A stretch of 64,000 bases of DNA from NCBI GenBank assembly GCA_022763425.1, contig JALEGD010000001.1, forward strand, positions 758,572 through 822,571, written 5' to 3'. Position numbers and translations under genes: made by a program. The number at the start of each line of letters is the position of its first letter. Within the stretch, counting starts at the first letter, position 1. The notes under the pieces are model-generated. The model was not told the origin of the DNA. It saw only the letters and a program-made list of their open reading frames with translations, and made no database searches. Source of the DNA: Pelagibacteraceae bacterium (GTDB lineage Bacteria; Pseudomonadota; Alphaproteobacteria; Pelagibacterales; Pelagibacteraceae). Positions 30,307 through 41,423 of this stretch are shown here, piece after piece.

Positions 30307-31416
30307 TTAATTTATATTTTCATAAATGTTCAGAGCAAATTTATCGGTCATTCCAGAGATATAATCTGCTATATTTCTGTCTTTGCTAAACAACGAATTT
30401 GAATTTGGTAATTTATCATAGTTTTTTTTAAAATAATTAAATAAAAATTCAATAATCATTTCTGACTTGGAATTCCATTTTTTAACAGAATTATGATTAT
30501 ACATTTTTACTTTCAAAAAATTTCTTATTTCGTTTAAACCTTTTTGTACTCTATCTGAAAAATTAATAATTGCTTCCTTAGCATTATACACATCATCTAT
30601 TGTTTTTAATTTGTTTATTTGAATTTTATTCATTGAATTTTCTATTAAGTCCGTAGCAAGATTATTTAATAAATTTCTGACAATTTCGTTCTTTTGAATA
30701 TTTTTATTATTTTCAAAAAGTTCATTGATAAAATTTAAATCAAGTAAATTATCTATACTAAATAAATTTGCTCTCAAACCATCATCTATGTCATGACAAT
30801 TATATGCAATATCATCTGCTAAAGCGCTTATTTGTGCTTCTAAACTACCTAAAGATTTAAAATTTAAATTATAATTGAAAATTTCAGGCAGTTGATTACT
30901 AAAAAATTCTTGGTTTGTTATTGGACCATTATGTTTAAGCAATCCATCTAAACAATTAATAGATAAATTTAATCCTTTATGCTCTTTATAAGTATCCTCC
31001 AATAAAATGAGTATACGTAATGATTGGATATTATGATCAAAACAATCGCTATTCATGCAGTTTGATAATGCTAATTCTCCAGCATGCCCAAATGGCGTAT
31101 GACCAAGATCATGAGCTAAGCTTATCACTTCACAAAGATCCTCGTTTAAATTTAATGCTCGCGCGATAGATCTGGCTATTTGAGAAACTTCTAGAGAATG
31201 TGTAAGCCTAGTTCTAAAATGGTCACCTTCATAATAAACAAAAACTTGTGTTTTAAATTTCAGTCTTCTAAATGAATTAGAATGTATTACCCTGTCTCGA
31301 TCTCTTTGAAATTCGCCTCTGTATAAAGTTGGCGAACATGGATATTTTCTTCCTAGAAAATTATCATCTTTTGATGCAAATGATGCCAAATTAGAGTAAA
31401 TATATTTATTATTCAT
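30307..31416 (-). CDS. dgt: dGTP triphosphohydrolase-like protein
   Basis: FQRDRDRVIHSNSFRRLKFKTQVF, RTRLTHSLEVSQIARSIAR, LAHDLGHTPFGHAGE (HD domain). Confidence 0.94.
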   Translation of the reverse strand: MNNKYIYSNLASFASKDDNFLGRKYPCSPTLYRGEFQRDRDRVIHSNSFRRLKFKTQVFVYYEGDHFRTRLTHSLEVSQIARSIARALNLNEDLCEVISLAHDLGHTPFGHAGELALSNCMNSDCFDHNIQSLRILILLEDTYKEHKGLNLSINCLDGLLKHNGPITNQEFFSNQLPEIFNYNLNFKSLGSLEAQISALADDIAYNCHDIDDGLRANLFSIDNLLDLNFINELFENNKNIQKNEIVRNLLNNLATDLIENSMNKIQINKLKTIDDVYNAKEAIINFSDRVQKGLNEIRNFLKVKMYNHNSVKKWNSKSEMIIEFLFNYFKKNYDKLPNSNSLFSKDRNIADYISGMTDKFALNIYENIN

Positions 31417-31429
31417 TTATAAAAATAAA

Positions 31430-31747
31430 ATGACGACTACATTTGAAATAACAGAAAATGCAAAAAAACAAATAGCAAAACTGCTTAAAAAAGAGCCAAA
31501 AGGATCTTTTTTTAGAGTATCAGTAGAAGGTGGCGGTTGCTCAGGGTTTAAATATAACTTTACCATAGATAACAAGACTAATGATAAAGATCTGCAAATT
31601 CAACAAGTTGTAATTGACGATACAAGTCATAATTTTTTAAAAAACTCGAAATTAGACTATGAACAAAATTTAATGAGTAAGTCATTCAGGGTCATAAACC
31701 CTGATGCCAAAGCATCTTGTGGATGTGGCATATCGTTTTCACTATGA
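31430..31747 (+). CDS. erpA: Iron-sulfur cluster insertion protein (A-type carrier, ErpA-like)
   Basis: FRVSVEGGGCSGFKYNF and C-terminal ASCGCGISFSL cysteines. Confidence 0.92.
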   Translation: MTTTFEITENAKKQIAKLLKKEPKGSFFRVSVEGGGCSGFKYNFTIDNKTNDKDLQIQQVVIDDTSHNFLKNSKLDYEQNLMSKSFRVINPDAKASCGCGISFSL

Positions 31748-32514
31748 TTATTTCAAGTTGGAATATTAATTCCGTAAGAATAAGAACAGAAAATATTGAA
31801 AAATATTTAGACAAAATTGATCCAGATATAATAATGTTTCAAGAAATTAAATGTGAAGATGACAAGTTTCCAAACGATTTTTTTGAAAAAAAAAATTATA
31901 ATTGTTATGTATTTGGACAAAAATCTTACAATGGAGTAGCAATAATTTCTAAAAAAAAACTCTTAAATATTGATAAAAGTTTTAAAGACCCCAATAAACA
32001 ATCTAGATTGATAGCTGCTGATATAAAAATAGCAGGAAAATTAGTCAAATTAATTTGTATTTATCTACCTAATGGCAATCCCGTAAATACAGACAAATAT
32101 CCTTATAAACTTAAGTGGTTAAATAATTTTATTAACTTTATAAAAAAAGAAATTCATAATTACGATGGAATCATTATCGGTGGTGATTTTAATATAATTC
32201 CAAATTCAAATGATGTAGGAAATCCAGAAGATTGGGAAAATGACGCTTTATATAGATTGGAGATTAGAAAAGAATTTCGGAAGATACTAAACCTTGGTTT
32301 CAAAGATAGTTTTAGATTATTTAATACCGAGGATAAACAGTATACTTTCTGGGATTATACTCAGGGTTCATGGCAAAGAAATAAAGGGTTGAGAATTGAT
32401 CACTTTTTAATAACTGATAGCATTTGTTCTAAAATTAAAAATGTTGAAATAGATAAGTTTACACGAGGCTTGAATAAACCTTCTGATCATTCACCTATTC
32501 GAGTTAATTTTTAA
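31744..32514 (+). CDS. xthA: Exodeoxyribonuclease III
   Basis: MIISSWNINSVRIRTENI, FQEIKCEDDKFP, IIGGDFNIIP, RIDHFLI, SDHSPI. ATG at 31744 preferred over listed 31717; overlaps the erpA stop. Confidence 0.94.
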   Translation: MIISSWNINSVRIRTENIEKYLDKIDPDIIMFQEIKCEDDKFPNDFFEKKNYNCYVFGQKSYNGVAIISKKKLLNIDKSFKDPNKQSRLIAADIKIAGKLVKLICIYLPNGNPVNTDKYPYKLKWLNNFINFIKKEIHNYDGIIIGGDFNIIPNSNDVGNPEDWENDALYRLEIRKEFRKILNLGFKDSFRLFNTEDKQYTFWDYTQGSWQRNKGLRIDHFLITDSICSKIKNVEIDKFTRGLNKPSDHSPIRVNF

Positions 32515-33703
32515 TACGTCCATAAACATCTTCAATACGAATAATATCAGTTTCTTTTAATATTTTACCGATTTGAGCTTCGATAATTTTAACTGGTTTT
32601 TTAAGTTTGTTATGTATTCTATGAATAGAACCTTTGGGTATATGAACCAAGTCTTTTAATTTGGGTTTTAAAGTTTTTTTATTTAGAATAATTTCTGGAT
32701 GTCCTTCAGTGACATACCAATGCTCTTCTCGGTGTCTATGCTTTTGCAAACTTAAACATCCCTTACTATTGACTATTAACTCTTTAATTAAAAAGTTTTT
32801 TCCCTTAAATAAATTTCTATAGGTACCCCAGGGTCTTTTAAAGAGATTGGTTTTTGTAAAGTATTTTTTCTTATTAATATTGTAAAAATTTAATAAAGAT
32901 TTCCAACTTCCGAGATCAGACCAATTTATATTCAATCTAATTGATTTTATATTACTAATTTTTTCAAGAATTGCGTAATCAAAAGAAACAGGTTTGATTT
33001 TGTTATATGTATAACTCTCTAAGAATATACTATTTGATTTTTTATTTGAATTTTGAACGGATAGTAAACAATTTTTAAAAAGTTTATTTTGCTCATTCAT
33101 AAAATGATAAATAATATTTTCCTTAGTAGACATGAAAATACCAGCATTCCATAAACCACCTTTTTTAATTATATTTTTTGCATTCTTAATAGAAGGTTTT
33201 TCTATAAACTTACTTACATTTATTGAATTTTTTTTTCTAAAAAAATAGCCAAATTGATCCGATGGCTCTTTCGGTTTTATACCAAAAACAAAAATATCTT
33301 TATAAAAAAGTTTATTTAAATTTTTTTTAATTTCTTGATTAAATTTATTTTTTTCCTCGATTAACTGATCAGATGGTAAAAATAAAATAATTTGATTAGA
33401 GGCTATTTCGGGTAACAAGCAAGGAGAAAGAATTGCAGGTGCTGTATTTTTTTTGCTTGGTTCTAGAACAATTTTATAGTTAGTGATTTTGTTTTTTTTT
33501 AAATGTTTTTTGACCAAGTTTAAATATTTAACATTTGTACTTATGATTGGTGGTAAAAAAAGTTTTGAATTAATTCTATCTAATGTTTTTTGAAACATTG
33601 TCCAACCACCAAAATCTATAAATTGCTTTGGTAAATTATCTCTATTCTCTTTAAAAAGCCTTGTACCAGCACCACCACATATTATGACTGGCAAAACTTT
33701 CAT
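32504..33703 (-). CDS. Mannose-1-phosphate guanylyltransferase with C-terminal cupin (AlgA/ManC-like)
   Basis: PVIICGGAGTRLFKENRDNLPKQF, FIEKPS, WNAGIFMSTKE, LQKHRHREEHWYVTEG. Confidence 0.92.
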   Translation of the reverse strand: MKVLPVIICGGAGTRLFKENRDNLPKQFIDFGGWTMFQKTLDRINSKLFLPPIISTNVKYLNLVKKHLKKNKITNYKIVLEPSKKNTAPAILSPCLLPEIASNQIILFLPSDQLIEEKNKFNQEIKKNLNKLFYKDIFVFGIKPKEPSDQFGYFFRKKNSINVSKFIEKPSIKNAKNIIKKGGLWNAGIFMSTKENIIYHFMNEQNKLFKNCLLSVQNSNKKSNSIFLESYTYNKIKPVSFDYAILEKISNIKSIRLNINWSDLGSWKSLLNFYNINKKKYFTKTNLFKRPWGTYRNLFKGKNFLIKELIVNSKGCLSLQKHRHREEHWYVTEGHPEIILNKKTLKPKLKDLVHIPKGSIHRIHNKLKKPVKIIEAQIGKILKETDIIRIEDVYGRIKN

Positions 33704-35418
33704 TATATATCTGCGTAAGATTTTTTTTCCTGTGAACTACCTGGATGTGTAACAGCTCCATTTGTTGCATCACCAACACTTTGAGCATATTTCCATAAAG
33801 TTCCACTTCCAAAATTTAATTCTCTAGGTTTCCAATTTGATTTTCTGTTATTGATTTCATCATTACTCAAATTAACATTAATTGTACCTTTCTCTGCATC
33901 AATTTCAATTTCATCTCCATCTTTTAACAATCCAATCATTCCACCAACGTGTGCTTCAGGGGAAACGTGTCCAATACAAAAACCTCTTGTTGCGCCAGAA
34001 AATCTCCCGTCTGTAATTAGCGCAACCTTCTCGCCCATGCCTTGTCCATATATTGCAGCTGTTGTTGAAAGCATCTCTCTCATGCCTGGTCCACCTTTGG
34101 GTCCTTCATATCTAATTACAATTACGTCACCTTCGTTATATTTTTTTTCTTTAACCGCTTTAAAAGCATCTTCTTCACAATCAAAACATTTAGCCTTGCC
34201 TTTAAACAACAATGTTTTCATTCCTGCCACCTTAACAATAGCACCACCCTCTGCTAAATTTCCTTTTAAACCAACTACACCACCAGTTGGCGTTATTGGA
34301 TTTGAATGATGTCTAACAACATCTTGATCATCATTAAATTTTACATCTTTCAAATTTTCTTTCATTGTTTTTCCAGTTACTGTTAAACAATCACCATTTA
34401 AGTATCCTCCATCCAACAATGTTTTGAGAAGTAATGGCACACCACCTGCTTCAAATAAATCTTTAGCAACGTATTTTCCACCTGGTTTTAAGTCTGCAAG
34501 GTAAGGTGTTTTTTTGAAAATTTCGGCAACATCCATGATGTCAAATTTTAAACCACATTCATTTGCTATTGCAGGTAAATGGAGTGCTGCATTTGTTGAT
34601 CCACCAGTTGCTGCAACTACAACTGCAGCATTTTTTAAAGCTTCAATAGTAACAATATCTCTTGGCCTAATTTTTTTCTTTAATAATTCCATTACCTGTT
34701 TACCACTTTCAATTGCATATTTATCACGTTCCTCATATGGAGCTGGTGTTCCAGATGAATATGGCAATGCTAAGCCAATAGCTTCAGACACACATGCCAT
34801 TGTATTTGCGGTGAATTGTCCTCCACAAGCACCAGCTGATGGGCAAGCAACAAGCTCAAGTTCTTCAAGTTCTTTGTCTGACATCTTTCCTGCTTCATGC
34901 ATACCAACACCTTCAAAAACGTCTAAGACTGTAACGTCTTTACCTTTAAATTTTCCTGGCAATATTGACCCGCCATACATAAAAACACTTGGAACATTTA
35001 ATCTACACATAGCCATCATTAGACCTGGTAAAGATTTATCACAGCCAGCTAAACCAACTAATGCATCGTAACAATGACCTCGTACTGTTAACTCAGTAGA
35101 GTCAGCGATTATTTCTCTAGAAATTAGAGAGGATTTCATTCCTTCGTGACCCATAGCAATTCCATCTGTAACAGTGATTGTACAAAACTCTCTTGGCGTT
35201 CCATGATTATCGTGAACACCTTTTTTTACACTTTGCGCTTGCCTCATTAAGGCTATGTTGCAAGGAGCTGCCTCATTCCATGTTGATACAACACCAACAA
35301 ATGGTTTAGCCACGTCTTCTTGAGTTAGATCCATAGCATAATAAAAAGATCTATGAGGAGCTCTATCTGGTCCTACTGTTGTGTGTCTGCTTGGTAATTT
35401 AGATTTATCAAATTTCAT
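33703..35418 (-). CDS. ilvD: Dihydroxy-acid dehydratase
   Basis: VALCP-type cysteine motifs ([27 protein letters not shown]), [21 protein letters not shown]. Confidence 0.97.
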   Translation of the reverse strand: MKFDKSKLPSRHTTVGPDRAPHRSFYYAMDLTQEDVAKPFVGVVSTWNEAAPCNIALMRQAQSVKKGVHDNHGTPREFCTITVTDGIAMGHEGMKSSLISREIIADSTELTVRGHCYDALVGLAGCDKSLPGLMMAMCRLNVPSVFMYGGSILPGKFKGKDVTVLDVFEGVGMHEAGKMSDKELEELELVACPSAGACGGQFTANTMACVSEAIGLALPYSSGTPAPYEERDKYAIESGKQVMELLKKKIRPRDIVTIEALKNAAVVVAATGGSTNAALHLPAIANECGLKFDIMDVAEIFKKTPYLADLKPGGKYVAKDLFEAGGVPLLLKTLLDGGYLNGDCLTVTGKTMKENLKDVKFNDDQDVVRHHSNPITPTGGVVGLKGNLAEGGAIVKVAGMKTLLFKGKAKCFDCEEDAFKAVKEKKYNEGDVIVIRYEGPKGGPGMREMLSTTAAIYGQGMGEKVALITDGRFSGATRGFCIGHVSPEAHVGGMIGLLKDGDEIEIDAEKGTINVNLSNDEINNRKSNWKPRELNFGSGTLWKYAQSVGDATNGAVTHPGSSQEKKSYADI

Positions 35419-38057
35419 TTTAAACTTTTTAATATTTCTTGGAGTGTTATATATTCTTTTTTATTTGTATCTAAAAGATTTTTTTCTTGTTTAACAATTT
35501 CTTTAGGCGCTTTTTTTACAAAATTATCATTATTTAATTTATTTTCGCTTGAAGATATTTGTTTTTGTATAGAGTCTAGTTTTTTTTCCAAAATATTTAT
35601 TTGATTATCTATATCAATCTCATCCCCGAAATTTACAACAAATTGCTTACCGGCCAATAATGTTTTTATGTTGCCTTTGTCGTCATCATTAGTATTTAGC
35701 GTAGAAATTCTACCAATCTTGCACAAAATATTTTCATTTTTTTTTATTATTTTTTTTTGGTTATTATCTAAAAATTGAATTCCAACTCTTACTAAACTTC
35801 CAGGTGCAACTTGCATTTTTGATTTAAATGACCTTAGATCATTAATAAAATTAATAATAAATAAAACATCTTTTATATTTTTTGATGATTTACTTTTTAG
35901 ATCTTTTGTAAAATGATGATTTATTAAGTCATTTTTTTCAGTTTTTTTAAAACCTGACAAATTCCAAAGTTCTTCAGTTACAAAAGGAATAAATGAATGT
36001 AGAAGAAGTAAATTTTCTTTCTGAACATGATTTAATACATTTTTTGTCTCAAAAATTAAATTTTTATCTTTTGAATTTAATAAAGGTTTTGAAAATTCGA
36101 TATACCAATCACAAAAATAATTCCATATATATAAATAAAGCTCCTTTGCCGCTTCATCAAACCTAAAGTTTTCAATAAGTTTTTTTATTTTAATTTTATT
36201 TTCATTTAATGTGAAAAGTATCCATTGATTAGCTGGGTTTTTTATATTTTTAATTTTACTTTTTTTAATATTAAAAACATTGTTCATGGAACAATAATTA
36301 AATGTATTCCAAATTTTTGTTAGAAAATTTCTATACCCTTTTACTCTGTCAATTGAGAGTTTAACGTCCCTGCCAGGAGAAGACATTGATATTAAAGTAA
36401 ATCGTAAAGCATCTGCTCCAAATTCTTCTATTATAGTTAATGGATCAATTACATTACCTTTTGATTTAGACATCTTTTGTCCTTTTTCATCTCTAACTAG
36501 GGCATGAACGTAAACTTTTTCAAATGGAACTTCCTTCATAAAATGTAACCCCATCATCATCATTCTAGCTACCCAGAAAAAAATAATATCAAAGCCAGTA
36601 ACTAATACGGAAGTTTTGTAAAATCTTTTTAACTCATAAGTTTTGTTAGGCCAACCCAATGTAGCGAATGGCCATAATGCCGACGAAAACCATGTATCAA
36701 GAACATCTTTATCGCGCTTAAGGTCTAAAATTTTTTTATATTTTTTTTTACAAATTTTGCGAGCTTCTTTAAGATCATTGGCAACTATAATATGACCATG
36801 AGGTGTATACCATGCTGGAATTTGATGACCCCACCATAGTTGACGAGAGATGCACCATGGCTCAATATTTTCCATCCATTGGAAATATGTTTTTTTCCAA
36901 TTATCTGGAAAAAAACTTGTTTCTTTTTTTTTAACTTTTTTTATTGCATCTTTTGCAAGTTTTTTTGCATCTACAAACCACTGTTCAGTAAGCAAAGGTT
37001 CAATAATAGTATTGCTTCTATCACCATAGGGAACGGTATGTTTGATATTTTCAATTTTATCTAAAATGTTTAATTCTTCTAACTCTTGAACAAGTTTTTT
37101 TCTCGCATCAAGCCTATCTAGACCCACATAAGCTTTTGGAACATTCTCGTTCAATGTTCCATCTTTGTTTAAAATATTAATAAATTCTAACTTATTTCTT
37201 GTTCCAACTTGATAATCATTAAAATCATGTGCGGGAGTTATTTTTACTGCACCAGAACCCTGATTAGGGTCGGCATACTCGTCTTTAATAATCTTAATAA
37301 TTCTTTTCGAAATAGGAACAATAATTTCTTCACCAATTAAATCTTTGTATCTTTCATCTTTAGGGTGTACTGCAATCGCGGTATCCCCAAACATTGTTTC
37401 TGGTCTCGTAGTTGCGATTGTAATGCTTTTTTCAGAATTTTTAAATTTATAATTAATATAATAAAGTTTTCCTGAAGTTTCTTTTTGTATAACTTCAAGA
37501 TCTGATATTGCTGTTTTTAATTTTATATCCCAATTGGTGAGCTTAAGATCTTTATAAATTAGTTTTTTATTATACAGATCAACAAAAACCTTTAATACAG
37601 CTTTAGATAATCCTTCATCCATTGTGAAGCGGTCTTTTGACCAATCGCATGAGGATCCAAGTTTTTTAAGCTGTGAAGTAATTGTGTTTCCTGATTTTTC
37701 TTTCCATTGCCAAACTTTTTTTAAAAACTCTTCTCTACCTAAATCATTCCTAGATATACCTTTTTCCGCTAATTGCTTTTCAACAACCAATTGTGTAGCA
37801 ATACCCGCATGGTCAGTTCCTGGTTGCCACAGTGTTTCTATACCTTTGTTTCTATTAAATCTTATTAAAAGATCTTGAATTGAATTGTTCAATGCATGAC
37901 CCATATGCAAGCTACCTGTTACATTTGGCGGTGGAATTACAATAGAATATGTTTTTTTTGATTTGTTTTTTTTTGGTTTAAAACACTTGTTTTTTTCCCA
38001 ATACTTATAAATTCTATCCTCAATATTTTTATGATTGTATGAACCAAAACTAGACAT
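35415..38057 (-). CDS. valS: Valyl-tRNA synthetase
   Basis: [41 protein letters not shown]-terminal coiled coil. Confidence 0.97.
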   Translation of the reverse strand: MSSFGSYNHKNIEDRIYKYWEKNKCFKPKKNKSKKTYSIVIPPPNVTGSLHMGHALNNSIQDLLIRFNRNKGIETLWQPGTDHAGIATQLVVEKQLAEKGISRNDLGREEFLKKVWQWKEKSGNTITSQLKKLGSSCDWSKDRFTMDEGLSKAVLKVFVDLYNKKLIYKDLKLTNWDIKLKTAISDLEVIQKETSGKLYYINYKFKNSEKSITIATTRPETMFGDTAIAVHPKDERYKDLIGEEIIVPISKRIIKIIKDEYADPNQGSGAVKITPAHDFNDYQVGTRNKLEFINILNKDGTLNENVPKAYVGLDRLDARKKLVQELEELNILDKIENIKHTVPYGDRSNTIIEPLLTEQWFVDAKKLAKDAIKKVKKKETSFFPDNWKKTYFQWMENIEPWCISRQLWWGHQIPAWYTPHGHIIVANDLKEARKICKKKYKKILDLKRDKDVLDTWFSSALWPFATLGWPNKTYELKRFYKTSVLVTGFDIIFFWVARMMMMGLHFMKEVPFEKVYVHALVRDEKGQKMSKSKGNVIDPLTIIEEFGADALRFTLISMSSPGRDVKLSIDRVKGYRNFLTKIWNTFNYCSMNNVFNIKKSKIKNIKNPANQWILFTLNENKIKIKKLIENFRFDEAAKELYLYIWNYFCDWYIEFSKPLLNSKDKNLIFETKNVLNHVQKENLLLLHSFIPFVTEELWNLSGFKKTEKNDLINHHFTKDLKSKSSKNIKDVLFIINFINDLRSFKSKMQVAPGSLVRVGIQFLDNNQKKIIKKNENILCKIGRISTLNTNDDDKGNIKTLLAGKQFVVNFGDEIDIDNQINILEKKLDSIQKQISSSENKLNNDNFVKKAPKEIVKQEKNLLDTNKKEYITLQEILKSLK

Positions 38058-38117
38058 TTTATTGAATTATATTGGAGTTTATATATATCTCCTTTTAAAT
38101 AACAATTTCAAAAAATT

Positions 38118-38191
38118 GGCCACGTGGCGGAATGGTTACGCAGAGGATTGCAAATCCTTGTATCCCAGTTCGATTCTGGGCGTGGCCTCCA
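38118..38191 (+). tRNA. tRNA-Cys (GCA)
   Basis: 74 nt, acceptor GGCCACG/CGTGGCC, anticodon loop TTGCAAA, encoded CCA. Confidence 0.95.
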
Positions 38192-38240
38192 AAAAAAATA
38201 TTGTTTTGGATAAAAAATAATATATTAATCCGATTATCGA

Positions 38241-38316
38241 TCCCCGGTAGCTCAGTTGGTAGAGCAAGCGGCTGTTAACCGCTTTGTCGCTGGTTCGAGT
38301 CCGGCCCGGGGAGCCA
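38241..38316 (+). tRNA. tRNA-Asn (GTT)
   Basis: 76 nt, acceptor TCCCCGG/CCGGGGA, anticodon loop CTGTTAA, encoded CCA. Confidence 0.95.
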
Positions 38317-38318
38317 GA

Positions 38319-38687
38319 CTAAATAGCTTCCTTGATATTCTTTTGTTCACCAAGCACTTCAAGCAATTTTTCTTTTTGCTGTGGTTCTAGATCACTAAAA
38401 ATTCTTAATAGAAAACTATAATTTACATCTTTAGAAGAAGAATTGTCCTCATTCGAAGAAGCAAAATCTTGATAATCTTCAAAAAAGTACTTTATCGGTA
38501 CCTTTAAAAAGCTAGATAATTGCAATAACCTTGCGGAACTAACTCCATTTGTTCCTTTTTCATATTTCTGTATCTGTTGAAATGTAACGTTTATTGCTTT
38601 TGCTACTTGAGTTTGAGTTAATCCTAGTGAAGTTCTTCTTAATCTTAATTTTTTACCTAAGTGTTGATTTAACTGTGCGCTCACCAA
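38319..38687 (-). CDS. XRE-family helix-turn-helix transcriptional regulator
   Basis: GKKLRLRRTSLGLTQTQVAKAINVTFQQIQKYEKGTNGVSSARLLQLSSFLKVP. Confidence 0.9.
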   Translation of the reverse strand: MVSAQLNQHLGKKLRLRRTSLGLTQTQVAKAINVTFQQIQKYEKGTNGVSSARLLQLSSFLKVPIKYFFEDYQDFASSNEDNSSSKDVNYSFLLRIFSDLEPQQKEKLLEVLGEQKNIKEAI

Positions 38688-38712
38688 TGTCTCCCTTTGA
38701 GAATATGTTAAA

Positions 38713-38748
38713 TACCTTTTTGATATTCAAGGCAACAAAAAAAAGGTA
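38713..38748. promoter_or_regulatory. Possible operator: inverted repeat TACCTTTTT-N18-AAAAAGGTA in the XRE/photolyase divergent intergenic region
   Basis: Perfect 9-bp arms read directly; low complexity, so weak. Confidence 0.3.
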
Positions 38749-38808
38749 AAAAAGATGTAAAAAATTCCTTGATTTTGTTACTGATTTAACAGTTTATTTT
38801 TAAAAATT

Positions 38809-40212
38809 ATGCTTATTTATTGGCTTAGAAATGATTTTAGACTTAATGATAATGAAGCACTGTCCTATTTGTTATCAAATGAAAGTGATAATTTTGTCTT
38901 TTTTTCATATGATAAAGAAAAATATAAATTTAGATCAGCTCAAAAATGGTGGCTATATAAAACACTTAAAATTTTTGATAAAAAATTAAGTGAAATTGGA
39001 GTTAAATTAATTGTTGAAAACGATTTAGAATGTAGTTCTTTAGAAAAAATAATAAAAAATAAAAAAATTACTGAAGTTTGTTGGAATAAAATATTTTCAC
39101 CTGAGGAAATAGCTATTGAAAATAATATTATAAAACTATTGGAAAAGAATAATATTAAACATAAGATATTTTCTTCAAATTTGTTACAAAATCCAGATCT
39201 GTGCAGAAAAAAAGATAATACTCCCTTTCAAGTTTTTACTCCATTTTGGAAAAATGCTGAAATGATTTATCTTAAAAATTATAAATATAAAAAAAATCTG
39301 ATCAAATCAAAAAAATCGTTAAAAAATAACAATCAAGCTAAAATTGAAACTATATTGCCAAAAAAAAAATGGTATGAAAAATTTGAAAAATATTGGTTTC
39401 CTGGTGAAGATATAGCATTAAAGAAAGTTAAGAATTTCAATTCTGAAAAAATAAATTTCTATGATAAAAATAGAGATTTTCCATCAATAGAAGGTACCTC
39501 TAAACTATCGCCTCATTTAGCTTTTGGAGAAATTTCTCCTAAAAAAATATATGACGAATGCACAAAGATAAAAAATAAAAAAATTGGAGTTACAAAATTT
39601 TTAAATGAAATCGGTTGGAGAGAATTTGCTTATCATTTGATAAATCATTTTCCTATAATGTTAAAAAAAAATTTAAGAAAAAACTTTGATAAATTTCCCT
39701 GGTCTGAAAATAAAAAATTTTTAGATAAATGGAAAAAAGGAAATACTGGATATCCAATAGTTGATGCTGCTATGAAGCAACTATATGAAACTGGCTGGAT
39801 GCATAATAGACTTAGAATGGTTGTTGGTTCATTTTTAGTAAAACATTTGAGAATTAATTGGACCGAAGGTGAAAAATATTTCAAAGATACACTTTTGGAC
39901 TATGATACAGCCAATAATGTTTCAGGTTGGCAATGGATAGCGGGTTGTGGAGCTGATGCAGCTCCATATTTTAGAATTTTTAATCCTATAACCCAGGGAG
40001 AAAAATTTGATCCAAATGGCGAATTTGTGAAATACTGGATACCTAATTTAAAAAAAGTTCCAAAAAAATTTATTCATAAACCTTGGGAATTGCCAGAGGA
40101 ACAAGCAAAACTTATTAATTTCAATTTAAAAAAAGATTATTTTGAGCCAATCGTTGAACATAAGATGGCGAGAGAAGCGGCTTTAAAAGCATTTGAATTC
40201 ACAAAAAAATGA
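38809..40212 (+). CDS. phrB: Deoxyribodipyrimidine photolyase / cryptochrome family
   Basis: LIYWLRNDFRLNDNEAL, GEISPKKIYDE, GYPIVDAAMKQLYETGWMHNRLRMVVGSFLVKHL, NNVSGWQWIAGCGADAAPYFRIFNP. Confidence 0.95.
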   Translation: MLIYWLRNDFRLNDNEALSYLLSNESDNFVFFSYDKEKYKFRSAQKWWLYKTLKIFDKKLSEIGVKLIVENDLECSSLEKIIKNKKITEVCWNKIFSPEEIAIENNIIKLLEKNNIKHKIFSSNLLQNPDLCRKKDNTPFQVFTPFWKNAEMIYLKNYKYKKNLIKSKKSLKNNNQAKIETILPKKKWYEKFEKYWFPGEDIALKKVKNFNSEKINFYDKNRDFPSIEGTSKLSPHLAFGEISPKKIYDECTKIKNKKIGVTKFLNEIGWREFAYHLINHFPIMLKKNLRKNFDKFPWSENKKFLDKWKKGNTGYPIVDAAMKQLYETGWMHNRLRMVVGSFLVKHLRINWTEGEKYFKDTLLDYDTANNVSGWQWIAGCGADAAPYFRIFNPITQGEKFDPNGEFVKYWIPNLKKVPKKFIHKPWELPEEQAKLINFNLKKDYFEPIVEHKMAREAALKAFEFTKK

Positions 40213-41423
40213 AAAAATTAGCAATAGTCGGAACAGGTATTTCTGGGTTAGCCTCTGCATACTTGCTAAGAAATAATTTTGAAATAACTCTGATTGAAAA
40301 AAATGATTATATTGGTGGGCATACTCATACGCATTATTATAAAAATGATAATATTCATTACGATAGCGGTTTCATTGTTTTAAATAACAAAAACTACCCA
40401 AATCTCATTAAGTTGCTCAAAGAACTTAATGTTGAATATCAAAAGAGTGATATGTCTTTCTCTGTAGTAAAAGAAGACATAGGCTATGAATGGGCGGGAA
40501 AAAATATAAAAACTATACTAGATATTAAAAATATTTTTTCTTTAAAATATTTAAAAGTCTTAAAAGATATAATCAGATTTTCCAAAATATGTGAAGCTAA
40601 ATTGGCTAATGAGGAAATATCATTAAATAGATTTTTAAAAAATAATAAATTTTCAAAAGAATTTATAGAATTATATTTTTTTCCTATGTGTTCTTCAATA
40701 TGGTCATCAGATTTAAATCAAATAGAAAACTATAAAGCTTGTTTTATTTTAGATTTTTTCAAAAACCATGGACTGCATAATATTTTATCTAAAAGACCAA
40801 TTTGGTTCACTATTAAAAATGGAAGTAATACGTACATAAAAAAAATATTACAAAAAACAAATTTTAATATTGTCAAAAATAACAAAGTAACAATTATAGA
40901 CCAAGAGAAAAAAATTATAAAAACAGAGAATAATAATGAATATAAATACGACTATTTGATTTTATCATCACACTCAGATGAAACGTTTCAATTATTAAAA
41001 AATAAAACTTTTGAACAAAATCAATTATTATCTTCAGTAAATTATCAGAAAAATAAAATTATCATTCATACCGATGAATCTTTAATGCCTAAAAATAAAA
41101 ACAATTGGAGTTCATGGAATTTCAAATATCAAAAAAAACAATTAGTTTTAACTTATTGGATGAATTTATTACAAAATTTAAGATGTAAAACAAATATCTT
41201 TGTTACTTTAAATTCAAATGAAATTAACCAAGAAAAAATAATAAAAAAAATTGAATATTCACATCCTATTTTTTTAAAATCAAAGAAAACAATATCAGAA
41301 CTTTCGGAAAAAGCTCAGGGTCAAAATAATATTTGGTTCACGGGAGCATGGTTAGGATATGGTTTTCATGAAGATGGTTTAAATTCTGCAATAAATGTCT
41401 ATAATTTAATTAATGTTAGGTAA
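40209..41423 (+). CDS. FAD-dependent oxidoreductase (COG2907 amine-oxidase-like)
   Basis: AIVGTGISGLASAYLLRNNFEITLIEKNDYIGGHTHT (Rossmann), C-terminal WFTGAWLGYGFHEDGLNSAINV. Confidence 0.9.
   Translation: MKKLAIVGTGISGLASAYLLRNNFEITLIEKNDYIGGHTHTHYYKNDNIHYDSGFIVLNNKNYPNLIKLLKELNVEYQKSDMSFSVVKEDIGYEWAGKNIKTILDIKNIFSLKYLKVLKDIIRFSKICEAKLANEEISLNRFLKNNKFSKEFIELYFFPMCSSIWSSDLNQIENYKACFILDFFKNHGLHNILSKRPIWFTIKNGSNTYIKKILQKTNFNIVKNNKVTIIDQEKKIIKTENNNEYKYDYLILSSHSDETFQLLKNKTFEQNQLLSSVNYQKNKIIIHTDESLMPKNKNNWSSWNFKYQKKQLVLTYWMNLLQNLRCKTNIFVTLNSNEINQEKIIKKIEYSHPIFLKSKKTISELSEKAQGQNNIWFTGAWLGYGFHEDGLNSAINVYNLINVR

Noticed and set aside
33851-35071. Long plus-strand ORFs (152 and 185 aa) within ilvD
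   Set aside because: Antisense to a strongly supported ilvD; translations look like mirror artefacts of a conserved coding frame.
38035-38220. 61-aa plus ORF
   Set aside because: Runs through tRNA-Cys and overlaps the valS start; spurious.
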